Source: CAYGWX01 sp964353855 [NCBI: uncultured bacterium]
GTDB taxonomy: Bacteria; Edwardsbacteria; CAYGWX01
Reading direction: 5' to 3'
Assembly: GCA_964353855.1 (NCBI GenBank)
Contig: CAYGWX010000010.1
Coordinates: 43,976 to 66,642, forward strand
Length of the DNA: 22,667 nucleotides
Below, piece by piece: positions 14,184 to 21,392 of this stretch; the stretch's first letter is position 1; the number at the start of each line of letters is the position of its first letter. The notes under the pieces were generated by a model. That model was not told the DNA's origin. It saw nothing but the letters and a program-made list of their open reading frames with translations, and ran no database searches. The position numbers and the translations under genes were made by a program.

Positions 14184-14369
14184 ATGCCTCTTTCACCTAA
14201 AGATATCGATGCGGTTAAATTATATACCGTTCTTGAGTGTGCTCAAATTTTTGCCGTTACAGAGCAAACGGTAAGAAAATTACTTCGCGAGAAGCGACTG
14301 GTTGGAAAAAAAATTGGACGACGGTGGCACATACGGGGAAGCGAGTTAAGGCGGCTTATTGGAGAATAA
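14184..14369 (+). CDS. Small excisionase/MerR-type helix-turn-helix DNA-binding protein
   Basis: A 61-residue protein made almost wholly of one winged helix-turn-helix of the excisionase-like HTH_17 family. LYTVLECAQIFAVTEQTVRKLL forms the helices, and GKKIGRRWHIRGSELRRLI is the wing plus final helix. GAGGAG precedes the ATG by 6 bases. It stands alone between a perfect sigma-70 promoter and the pilM promoter, 139 bases ahead of pilM. The family includes excisionases and small transcription factors; no integrase is visible here, so a local regulator of pilM-pilQ, of itself or of the divergent lipoprotein genes is the more likely role (inference). Confidence 0.78.
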   Translation: MPLSPKDIDAVKLYTVLECAQIFAVTEQTVRKLLREKRLVGKKIGRRWHIRGSELRRLIGE

Positions 14370-14374
14370 AAGGA

Positions 14375-14392
14375 TCGCTTCTTTCCAAGCGA
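14375..14392 (+). terminator. Weak hairpin after the HTH gene
   Basis: TCGCTT and AAGCGA pair around a 6-base loop just after the HTH stop codon. The stem is only 6 bp and no T-run follows, so termination would be poor. It may simply reduce read-through into pilM. Confidence 0.3.
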
Positions 14393-14426
14393 GTACCCTC
14401 TTGCGGTATTGTTTCCAGAATTGCAC

Positions 14427-14456
14427 TTGACATTTTTGGGTAAAAGATGATAAAAT
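14427..14456 (+). promoter_or_regulatory. Sigma-70 promoter of the pilMNOPQ operon
   Basis: TTGACA (14427-14432) and TAAAAT (14451-14456, 5/6) are separated by 18 bases. Transcription would start near 14463, about 46 bases before the pilM ATG. Confidence 0.7.
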
Positions 14457-14474
14457 TTCATATCTTTAAGTCTT

Positions 14475-14484
14475 GTTAATTAAC
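14475..14484. promoter_or_regulatory. GTTAATTAAC palindrome downstream of the pilM promoter
   Basis: A perfect 10-base palindrome lies about 12-21 bases past the predicted pilM transcription start, where a bound repressor would block elongation or initiation. It is short and AT-rich, so chance is possible. Confidence 0.3.
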
Positions 14485-14508
14485 GCTACCTTGACGAGGA
14501 GATAGGAT

Positions 14509-15558
14509 ATGTTTTTGAAGAAACCACAAATCGGCGTAGGTCTGGATATCGGGTCGAGCCTTATAAAGGTCGTTGAAATTTCTGGAAGCGGAAAAACAGT
14601 AACCTTAACAAACTACGGCATCGCAACCCTTCTACCGGAGGCTATTGTAGAGGGGGAGATAATGGACCGAGATGTGGTAATCGACACGATCCGCACTCTC
14701 TTTGACACTAAAAATATCAAGAAACGTGAGGTGGCTTCGGCGGTTTCGGGCCGGGGAGTGATCGTCAAAAAGATCCTCATGGAGCGTATGAAGGAGAGCG
14801 AGGCCCGCGAAAGAATTCAGTGGGAAGCGGAGCAACATATACCATTCGATATCAACGACGTCACCTTGGATTTTAAAATCCTGAATCCTGAAGCAAACGC
14901 CGAACAGATGGAAGTCCTCCTGGTGGCCGTCAAGAACGAGACGGTTAATTCCTATTTGGGCCTCATCACCAGCGCCGGCCTTTCCCCATCGCTCATCGAT
15001 ATCGGCTTTTTCGCCCTTCAGAATGCTTTTGAATGGAACTATACCTCTCCACCGGGAGAGGTCGTTGCCTTGATTAATATCGGAGCCGATGTTACGAGCA
15101 TTAACGTTATCAAGGATCACTCCCCGTTTTTTACCCGAGACCTCCCCACGGCAGGTAATCAATGCCTTCAGCTCATGCAAAAGAACCTGGGTCTTTCATC
15201 GGAACAGGCCGGAGCACTGCTTAAGGGAGAGACTTTGGAAGGCCTTTCCTTGGAAGCATCGAGGCCCGTTTTCGAGAGTTTTGCCAGTGAATTTGCCTCA
15301 GGGCTGGAACGAACATTCTCCTTTCTAAGTGCTGCAGGTGAGGCTATTAAAGTTGGGCAGTTGTACTTAGCCGGGGGCAATGCAAACATCCCCGGGCTGG
15401 TTGAGTTTCTGCAACAGCGCTTCACCATCCCGACGTCCATACTGAATCCGCTTCAGCGTGTAACTTATGACTCTCGGCTATTCTCCGGAACCTCAACAGC
15501 AAGAGTCGCTCCTATTCTCTCAGCAGCCGTAGGATTAGCGTTACGTGAAGTCCTTTAG
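14509..15558 (+). CDS. pilM: T4P assembly ATPase-like protein PilM
   Basis: A 349-residue actin/FtsA-like cytoplasmic protein that binds the N-terminal tail of PilN and connects the T4P motor to the inner-membrane alignment complex. The phosphate-1 loop is GLDIGSSLIKVVEI (11-24), the phosphate-2 region is INIGADVTSINVI (from about residue 187), and the adenosine motif is LYLAGGNANIPGL (near 285-297). Length is normal for the family. ATG is preceded by GAGGAG. It is first of the order pilM-N-O/P-Q, with its own promoter at 14427-14456; 65 bases separate it from pilN. Confidence 0.96.
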   Translation: MFLKKPQIGVGLDIGSSLIKVVEISGSGKTVTLTNYGIATLLPEAIVEGEIMDRDVVIDTIRTLFDTKNIKKREVASAVSGRGVIVKKILMERMKESEARERIQWEAEQHIPFDINDVTLDFKILNPEANAEQMEVLLVAVKNETVNSYLGLITSAGLSPSLIDIGFFALQNAFEWNYTSPPGEVVALINIGADVTSINVIKDHSPFFTRDLPTAGNQCLQLMQKNLGLSSEQAGALLKGETLEGLSLEASRPVFESFASEFASGLERTFSFLSAAGEAIKVGQLYLAGGNANIPGLVEFLQQRFTIPTSILNPLQRVTYDSRLFSGTSTARVAPILSAAVGLALREVL

Positions 15559-15623
15559 TGCAATAAGAGTCCTTCTCTAAGGAAATTTAAAGTAAAGTTA
15601 ACCGTTCACAGAGGAGTAGCACG

Positions 15624-16268
15624 ATGATTGATATTAACTTGATGAGACGCGAGAAAGGCAGGCGGGAAACGGCCCCACGCAGGGCTCGTCGACCTGGTGT
15701 CAGCATCAAAGTGCCGTTTAACGTAGCAACCCTGTTCATCGTCGTGATCGTTTTGCTCCTCGTCGTAGTCCTGGGGGGGATCTACTTAAGCCAGTCCAGC
15801 ACGATCCAGGGCCTGAACCGCTCCATCCGCACTGCTGAAGCAGAGCGTGCCCGACTTCAGGATAAAATTAATCTGATCGAAGATCTAAAACAACGTGAGG
15901 CTCGTCTCAAAGTCAAATTCGGAGTGATTGCAAACCTGGACAGAAACCGTTTTTCTGAGGCGCGCCTGTTGGAAGAAATCTCAAAGAGCCTGCCGGAGTA
16001 CTGCTGGATAACCTCCCTTTCAGAAAATCCCGGTACGGTTTCGCTGGAAGGGTCGGCCTTTTCCAACATGACGGTGGCCGAATTCATGGACCGGCTTTCC
16101 TCTTCTGCAATGTTCCAGAACGTTGAACTTTCGGGGACAGAACGCCAAGCTACTGAAGGAAAGCAGACCATTAAATTTGTACTTTCAGCCAATACGGTTG
16201 CAGCCTCTACCTCTACGGCGGAGACATCGCCGACCGGCCTTGGAGCTCCAGCGAAAGGAGGGAAATAA
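15624..16268 (+). CDS. pilN: T4P inner-membrane alignment protein PilN
   Basis: A 214-residue bitopic protein. The cytoplasmic tail begins MIDINLM, the short conserved peptide that docks on PilM. A basic stretch (residues 8-24) and one membrane helix (about 33-55) follow, then a coiled coil (about 60-100) and a ferredoxin-like periplasmic domain (about 110-195) with LPEYCWITSL. The C-terminus is Thr/Ser/Ala-rich. PilN pairs with PilO in the periplasm. GAGGAG lies about 6 bases before the ATG, and the stop is one base ahead of the next start. Confidence 0.93.
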   Translation: MIDINLMRREKGRRETAPRRARRPGVSIKVPFNVATLFIVVIVLLLVVVLGGIYLSQSSTIQGLNRSIRTAEAERARLQDKINLIEDLKQREARLKVKFGVIANLDRNRFSEARLLEEISKSLPEYCWITSLSENPGTVSLEGSAFSNMTVAEFMDRLSSSAMFQNVELSGTERQATEGKQTIKFVLSANTVAASTSTAETSPTGLGAPAKGGK

Positions 16269-16269
16269 G

Positions 16270-17334
16270 ATGGCGGTCAGCCTACGCGATCGAAAAACGC
16301 AAATCCTGATCGTAGTCGTACTTTTGGCGATCCTCATTGTGTATCTATTTTATTCCCAAATCTATAAACCCAATGTCAAAAAGATAGAAACTCTTCAAGC
16401 GAGAAAGTCCAAAATTGAGGCCGAGCTTCAGCAAGCCAGAGAAGCGGTAAGCCGGCTTCCTGAGATCCAACGCCAGTACATCATTCTGATGCGAAAATGG
16501 GAGCAAGCCCAGCAACTTTTGCCTTCGGCCAAAGAAATCTCCACGCTCCTAAAAAGTATCCAAAATGTGGGTTACGAAGCCGGCATACGTTTCAATGCAT
16601 TCAAACCTACGACTGCTGCGGGAGACTCTTTGTACTCGCAAATTCCCGTTTCCATGACCGTCACGGGAAACTACCATCAGCTGGCTTGGTTCCTAGCGAA
16701 TATAGGGAATCTCCCACGGATCGTTACGTCGTCCAATGTTAAAGTGATCCCCAACAGCGATGCTAAAGAAAGGTCGCGCGATCGGACTATCAAAACAGAA
16801 CTTACTACTACAACTTACATCTACATCGGACCGGCTCCTACCGGCCAGATAGACGTTTCCGCCTGGCAAATCTCTCCTCCGATTACTGAAGCTGAGACCC
16901 GCTTGGAACGAGAGACCTATTCATACAACCCAATGAACCGTCGCGATCCTTTTGTTCCTCTGGTGACAAAGGAAGGGTATATGGCGACGGCAGGCGCACT
17001 GAACACCGAAGATCTCGCCCTGATTGGGACGATGTGGGGGTCTTCCGGACGGGTCGCATTAGTTAAGGACAGCGGGGAGAAGGGTTATGTGCTCAAACCC
17101 GGAGACCGCGTTGCTGGAGGAAAAGTCTTAGAGGTTAAAGAAGACGCGGTTGTTTTCGAGATTAATGCCTACGGCACCATTTCTCGGATGACATTACGAC
17201 TGGTTCAACAATCTCCCAGTTACACTGGGCCTTTGGGCGGAATCCCCGGAACAAGTTCTCCCTCATGGACACCTCCTCCAACCTTCTCTCCACCTCCTGC
17301 GGGTTCAGGTACGCAGAGCGGAGGTGTCAATTGA
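16270..17334 (+). CDS. PilO-PilP fusion protein of the T4P alignment complex
   Basis: A 354-residue protein with two T4P modules normally made by separate genes. Residues 10-30 are a membrane helix, 35-75 a coiled coil and 85-187 the PilO ferredoxin-like domain (HQLAWFLANIGNLPRIV). Residues 217-312 are PilP: YSYNPMNRRDPFVPL, then LALIGTMWGSSGRVALV and GYVLKPGDRVAGGKVLEV, the small beta-domain that binds secretin N0. The linker is about 30 residues, and a Pro/Ser/Gly-rich tail ends the protein (313-354). There is no separate PilP lipoprotein signal and no other pilP in the operon. The ATG at 16270 follows AAAGGAGGG and is one base after the pilN stop; a longer in-frame start would overlap pilN by about 150 bases. 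Confidence 0.88.
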   Translation: MAVSLRDRKTQILIVVVLLAILIVYLFYSQIYKPNVKKIETLQARKSKIEAELQQAREAVSRLPEIQRQYIILMRKWEQAQQLLPSAKEISTLLKSIQNVGYEAGIRFNAFKPTTAAGDSLYSQIPVSMTVTGNYHQLAWFLANIGNLPRIVTSSNVKVIPNSDAKERSRDRTIKTELTTTTYIYIGPAPTGQIDVSAWQISPPITEAETRLERETYSYNPMNRRDPFVPLVTKEGYMATAGALNTEDLALIGTMWGSSGRVALVKDSGEKGYVLKPGDRVAGGKVLEVKEDAVVFEINAYGTISRMTLRLVQQSPSYTGPLGGIPGTSSPSWTPPPTFSPPPAGSGTQSGGVN

Positions 17335-17389
17335 GATTCTTGAGCGTTATCCGAAATGAACGCGGTATCACCGCTAACCATGAACACGT

Positions 17390-17409
17390 GAAGCACCGCG
17401 GAGTGCTTC
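17390..17409 (+). other. Small hairpin ahead of pilQ
   Basis: GAAGCAC and GTGCTTC form a 7-bp stem with a 6-base loop, ending 14 bases before the AAAAGGAGG of pilQ. It may protect or meter the pilQ part of the mRNA; it has no terminator T-run. Confidence 0.35.
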
Positions 17410-17435
17410 TATCGTCCAGGCAAAAGGAGGATGCT

Positions 17436-19130
17436 ATGAGACGTAAAGTTGCAAGCGGGTGGGTTGCGCTGTTGTGCGCATTCACAGCCTCCACCGTCGG
17501 AGCTCTACAGCTGAACGATATCTTGGTTCGATCGGGAGCTGAAGGCACGGAGGTGGTCCTGCAATCGGATGGGCCTTTGACAATCCAGCCCATCGTTCTT
17601 ACCCACCCAATGCGGTTGGTCTTGGATTGTCGTGACACCCGCCTTGCTGAGGAACTTCGGTCTCTGATTCCCTTAATGGTCAACCGAGGAGGGATCGAAT
17701 CCATCACGGCAAGCCAATTCACCGAACAAAATCACTCCTTGAGAGTAGTTGTGGAACTTAAGGAACAATCTCCCTATTCTTTGGTTCAGACTGATAAAGG
17801 GACTGTTCTGCGCCTTCTGAACCACGGCGCCTCTTTCGAGTCGTGGCAGGCAATTCGGGGAAGCGGCCTTTCGGGAAAATTCGCTCAACTGGACATCCAG
17901 TCATCGGGGCAACCGAAGGATGAGCCTGTCGTGTCGCTGGAATCCGCAGCAAGCCCACTCGGCGGGGGTGCTGGAGAGTACGGAGGCAGGGCCGTTTCCC
18001 TCGATTTTGAGAATGCCGATATTTTGACTGTCCTCCGTGGCCTTGCCGAATACAGCGGCAGAGACATTGTGGTCGGAAGTGAAGTTAAAGGAAACGTCAC
18101 TGTCCGACTCCACAACGTGCCCTGGAGAAGGGCTTTGGATCAGATCCTAAAGGCAGCTGGGCTTGGGGCAACCGAAGAAGGCGGTGTCATTCGCGTTTCC
18201 TCCCTTGGCAATCTGAAGTCGGAACAAGATGCGCGAGAACAGGGTGAGCCACGAGTAACCAAAGTTTACAAACTGGAATACGCCGTGGCCAGCGAATTGA
18301 AAACTCCAATTCAGAATACCCTTTCCCCTCGCGGCAAGATGGACTCAGATCCGCGGAGCAATACCATCGTCGTTACCGAAATCACTTCCAACCAAGGAAA
18401 GATCGCCGAGCTCGTTCGGCTTTTAGACTCCGCCACGCCGCAGGTTGAGGTCGCGGCCAAGATCATGGAGGTGAACGTGGATGCGGCCAGAGCCCTCGGC
18501 ATCCAGTGGACCTTGAGCGGAATTCAAAGCTGGCAGAACAATTATAACCTTGGCCTTAGTGTAACAGCCCCCACCAGCGAAGCCCAGAGCGGAAGATTGA
18601 CCCTTGGAACCGTCCGTTCCTTTGCTCAACTGACCGCCACGCTGGACGCTTTGGAGCGAGAAAGCAAGGCGAGCACGATATCAAGCCCGCGGATATCGGC
18701 CACGAACAATAAACAAGCCGTCATGTTTGGCGGGAAGAAAGTTCCGATCGTGACTCGGGATGTTTCAGGGAACCTGGTGGCGCAATACATCGATGCCGGG
18801 GTCAAACTCACAGTCACTCCCAACATCAACTCGCTCGAAGATGTTACCATCACCATGGTCGTAGACGTCAGCGAGCCCGACCTTTCCTCCCTGGTTTTAG
18901 GGCTGCCGGTGATCACAACAACTACGGCAGATTCGCGCATGGTGTTGAAGGACGGTGAAACCGTTGTCTGTGGGGGGTTGAAGAAAACGACTATGAAGAA
19001 ATCGGAGAGAGGAGTCCCGATCCTGATGAAGATCCCCATTCTCGGCTACCTGTTCAAGAGCTCTACGGTTAGCAAGGAAGATCGTGAGATCCTGATCTTC
19101 ATCACGCCTCACATCATCCGCCCGAGTTGA
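17436..19130 (+). CDS. pilQ: T4P outer-membrane secretin PilQ
   Basis: A 564-residue secretin that forms the multimeric outer-membrane channel for the pilus. The order is: signal peptide (about 1-23, ending VGA), one AMIN domain (about 25-135) for peptidoglycan binding, STN/N0 domain (about 187-255, VSLDFENADILTVLRGLAEYSG), one N1/secretin-N domain (about 275-345, KVYKLEYAVASELKTPIQ), then the secretin core (about 350-564). The core ends with the classic VPILMKIPILGYLFKSSTVSKEDREILIFITPHII. It is compact: one AMIN domain where many PilQ have two. The ATG at 17436 has AAAAGGAGG 5 bases before; an upstream in-frame extension to 17265 overlaps pilO-pilP and gives no signal peptide. Confidence 0.95.
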   Translation: MRRKVASGWVALLCAFTASTVGALQLNDILVRSGAEGTEVVLQSDGPLTIQPIVLTHPMRLVLDCRDTRLAEELRSLIPLMVNRGGIESITASQFTEQNHSLRVVVELKEQSPYSLVQTDKGTVLRLLNHGASFESWQAIRGSGLSGKFAQLDIQSSGQPKDEPVVSLESAASPLGGGAGEYGGRAVSLDFENADILTVLRGLAEYSGRDIVVGSEVKGNVTVRLHNVPWRRALDQILKAAGLGATEEGGVIRVSSLGNLKSEQDAREQGEPRVTKVYKLEYAVASELKTPIQNTLSPRGKMDSDPRSNTIVVTEITSNQGKIAELVRLLDSATPQVEVAAKIMEVNVDAARALGIQWTLSGIQSWQNNYNLGLSVTAPTSEAQSGRLTLGTVRSFAQLTATLDALERESKASTISSPRISATNNKQAVMFGGKKVPIVTRDVSGNLVAQYIDAGVKLTVTPNINSLEDVTITMVVDVSEPDLSSLVLGLPVITTTTADSRMVLKDGETVVCGGLKKTTMKKSERGVPILMKIPILGYLFKSSTVSKEDREILIFITPHIIRPS

Positions 19131-19171
19131 TAACGGATGGATCTCCATCCTTAAAGTAGTACACTCTCAGG

Positions 19172-19202
19172 GCCGCCAAAGCATACCCCAAGCTTTGGCG
19201 GC
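19172..19202 (+). terminator. Hairpin terminator after pilQ
   Basis: GCCGCCAAAGC (19172-19182) and GCTTTGGCGGC (19192-19202) form a perfect 11-bp stem with a 9-base loop, 41 bases past the pilQ stop. The T content after it is modest (TCAGCTTT). It probably ends the pilM-pilQ transcript. A poor promoter candidate (TTGGCG, 18 bases, TAAAAT) overlaps its 3' arm and could serve coaD. Confidence 0.7.
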
Positions 19203-19248
19203 TCAGCTTTGAGGGATTTAAAATACTTTTTCAAATGGAGTGTGGAAC

Positions 19249-19773
19249 GTGAAAGTAGCGATTTACCCGGGAACATTTGACCCTATCACCTACGGACATT
19301 TGAATGTAATCCGACGGAGCGCCGGCTTGTTTGATCGTTTGATCGTAGCGGTCGCGCGAAATCAGAAGAAACAGCCATGCTTCTCAATTCGAGAGAGGAT
19401 CGAGATGATCCGCGAGGTCGTCAGTTCCTATCGAAACATTGAGGTGGATTCCTTGAATGGATTGCTTGTGGATTATGCGAAGAAACGCAAGGCAACCGTC
19501 ATCGTACGAGGACTTCGAGCCGTTTCGGATTTTGAATATGAATTTCAAATGACCCTGATGAACCGCAAGCTTAACCCCAATGTAGAAACGGTATTTATGA
19601 TGCCTAATGAGAGTTATACCTATCTTAACTCCGGCGTCGTCAAAGAAATAGCCATGCAAAGGGGTGACGTCAGCCGATTTGTACCGGAGTCCATTGCAAG
19701 GAGGTTGTACAAGCGATTTGGGGTAGTTCCCCATCCCAAGAAGAAAGGGCCCGGACGCCTTCGTGTTCGTTGA
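19249..19773 (+). CDS. coaD: Phosphopantetheine adenylyltransferase CoaD
   Basis: A 174-residue enzyme of coenzyme A synthesis, transferring AMP from ATP to 4'-phosphopantetheine. It shows the nucleotidyltransferase motif GTFDPITYGH (8-17), RERIEMI, VRGLRAVSDFEYEFQM, and the C-terminal VVKEIA...GDVSRFVP. The usual Ser-Ser before the VKE motif reads as LNSGVVKE. I prefer the GTG at 19249, because GGAG lies 8 bases upstream and the protein then begins MKVAIYPG as is typical; a GTG at 19240 would add three residues. It overlaps obg by 11 bases. Confidence 0.95.
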   Translation: MKVAIYPGTFDPITYGHLNVIRRSAGLFDRLIVAVARNQKKQPCFSIRERIEMIREVVSSYRNIEVDSLNGLLVDYAKKRKATVIVRGLRAVSDFEYEFQMTLMNRKLNPNVETVFMMPNESYTYLNSGVVKEIAMQRGDVSRFVPESIARRLYKRFGVVPHPKKKGPGRLRVR

Positions 19774-20761
19774 TCAAGCAGACATCCTCGTCATCGCCGG
19801 GTCCGGGGGGAAGGGGTGCATCAGCTTTCGGAGGGAGAAGTTTATTCCCAAAGGGGGACCGGACGGCGGGGATGGCGGACGCGGGGGGGATGTCTTTTTC
19901 CAAGCGGAACATAATCTGGCGACCCTCATGGATCTAAAACACCCCAGGGAGTACCGGGCGGAAAATGGCGGGGACGGACAGGGAAGCAACCGTAACGGGA
20001 AAAAGGGCAAGAGCCTCGTTGTAAACGTGCCGGTAGGGACGGTCCTTTTCAACCTGGAAACCAAAAGCCAAATTTGCGACCTGTCCTCCCCAGGGGCCCG
20101 AGTCCTGGTTGCTCAAGGAGGCCGGGGAGGACGGGGGAATGCGAGATTCGCGACCCCCACCCGACGGACGCCAAGGATCGCCGATAAAGGGGAGCTCGGG
20201 GTCCGTTGCAAGCTTCGTTTAGAACTCCGTCTGATTGCCGATGTGGGGATCATCGGGCTTCCGAACGGCGGCAAATCGACGCTTCTCAAGGCAGTCTCTT
20301 CGTCAAGGCCCAAAATCGCGTCTTATCCCTTTACTACGCTTTATCCCAACTTAGGCCTGCTCTATGATGATTCCCACGCCCGTGCCCTTATTTTGGCTGA
20401 CCTGCCCGGCATTATCGAGGGCGCCCACCAGGGGAAGGGCCTGGGAGACCGTTTCCTCCGTCATATCGCCCGGACCCGCCTCCTGTTAGTGGTTTTGGAT
20501 TCAACAAACCCTGATCCGGTCGGCGACTATCAGATCCTCCTCAAGGAGCTTGTCTTCTACGACCCGAAGCTTCGCGAGAAGCCCCGTCTTCTCGTCCTAA
20601 ACAAGTCAGACCTCTTGAGAGGCAGAAGGCGAAAAATGAACTTCGAAGGGGAACCCGTCTCCTGGATTTCAGCTTTGACCGGAAAGGGCCTTGAGGAAAT
20701 GGTCTCCCGATTATGGAGCCTGATAAACGGCATAGCCAGGGATTCAGATGGCCGAGAATGA
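19763..20761 (+). CDS. obgE: Obg/CgtA ribosome-associated GTPase
   Basis: A 332-residue essential GTPase of 50S ribosome maturation and stress control. The glycine-rich Obg fold (1-158) has the repeats GGPDGGDGGRGGDV and GGRGGRGNARFATPTRR. The G domain has G1 GLPNGGKS (165-172, more often N-A-G-K-S), G2 threonines 191-192, G3 DLPG (213-216), G4 NKSD (280-283) and G5 SAL (303-305). No C-terminal OCT domain is present, which is normal in many phyla. The GTG start lies inside the end of coaD, and the end overlaps the HEAT gene by 14 bases, so the block is translationally coupled. rplU and rpmA, which often precede obg, are not here. Confidence 0.96.
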   Translation: MFVDQADILVIAGSGGKGCISFRREKFIPKGGPDGGDGGRGGDVFFQAEHNLATLMDLKHPREYRAENGGDGQGSNRNGKKGKSLVVNVPVGTVLFNLETKSQICDLSSPGARVLVAQGGRGGRGNARFATPTRRTPRIADKGELGVRCKLRLELRLIADVGIIGLPNGGKSTLLKAVSSSRPKIASYPFTTLYPNLGLLYDDSHARALILADLPGIIEGAHQGKGLGDRFLRHIARTRLLLVVLDSTNPDPVGDYQILLKELVFYDPKLREKPRLLVLNKSDLLRGRRRKMNFEGEPVSWISALTGKGLEEMVSRLWSLINGIARDSDGRE

Positions 20762-21392
20762 AATCGCCGAGGCTTTAGAAAGCCTTCGCAGTAAAGACCT
20801 TATCCGGCGAATGGCCGGACTGGCCAAGATCGTTGAAGACGGCGGGAAGGAAAAACTGCCGATCCTAATCGAGGTCCTTCAGGATCAAAGTTGGCATCTC
20901 CGGGCAGAGGCCGCCAAAGCGATCGTCAAAGAAGGATCCCGGGCTGTCTCGCGCCTGCTCAAATTACTTGAAGGGGGCGTGTGGTACGTTCGGGCTATCT
21001 CGGCTCAGGTCCTGGGGGAGATTGGTGATGAGCGGGCGGTGTCGCCTTTGATGGGGCTTATCGAAGACGGCAACGACACGGTGCGGAGAAACACCAAGGA
21101 GGCCCTGAGAAGGATCTTTGAGGTGGGGGCCGTAGCTCGGTTGGCGGTCGCGCTTCGGGAATGTAGTCCCGGGGATAGGGAAACGGCTTTTAAGCTCCTG
21201 TCCGCCGTGGATCCGATCAAGACCGAGATGATCACCAACATCAAGGAGGAGGAGGCGATTCTCCTGGATGAGGAAGCGCCCCTGAAACCGGCTCCTTCCG
21301 AGGGAGATTCCACAGCCGAGGTCATGAGGAAGCTCCGGAAAGTTCTTCAAGAGTTGAGTTCCGGCAAGGAGGGGGGCGGGGTTGGACAATGA
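20748..21392 (+). CDS. HEAT-repeat protein
   Basis: A 214-residue protein with about three to four HEAT (PBS-lyase-like) repeats between residues 15 and 140: LPILIEVLQDQSWHLRAEAAKAIVKEG, VSRLLKLLEGGVWYVRAISAQVLGEIGDE and AVSPLMGLIEDGNDTVRRNTKEALRRI. The acidic linker (EEEAILLDEEAPLKPAPSEGD) leads to a short C-terminal helix. No signal peptide or catalytic motif is seen; it is probably a cytoplasmic scaffold or regulator. The ATG lies within the end of obg (14-base overlap) and the stop overlaps the dprA start by 11 bases. The partner is unknown; a role with Obg or DprA is only suggested by the coupling. Confidence 0.88.
   Translation: MAENEIAEALESLRSKDLIRRMAGLAKIVEDGGKEKLPILIEVLQDQSWHLRAEAAKAIVKEGSRAVSRLLKLLEGGVWYVRAISAQVLGEIGDERAVSPLMGLIEDGNDTVRRNTKEALRRIFEVGAVARLAVALRECSPGDRETAFKLLSAVDPIKTEMITNIKEEEAILLDEEAPLKPAPSEGDSTAEVMRKLRKVLQELSSGKEGGGVGQ

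Noticed and set aside
17330-17435. Prepilin-like 'RNERGIT' leader just upstream of pilQ
   Set aside because: The in-frame sequence after it (ANHEHVKHRG) has no hydrophobic helix, so it is not a pilin. The pilQ ATG at 17436 with its ribosome site and signal peptide explains the frame.
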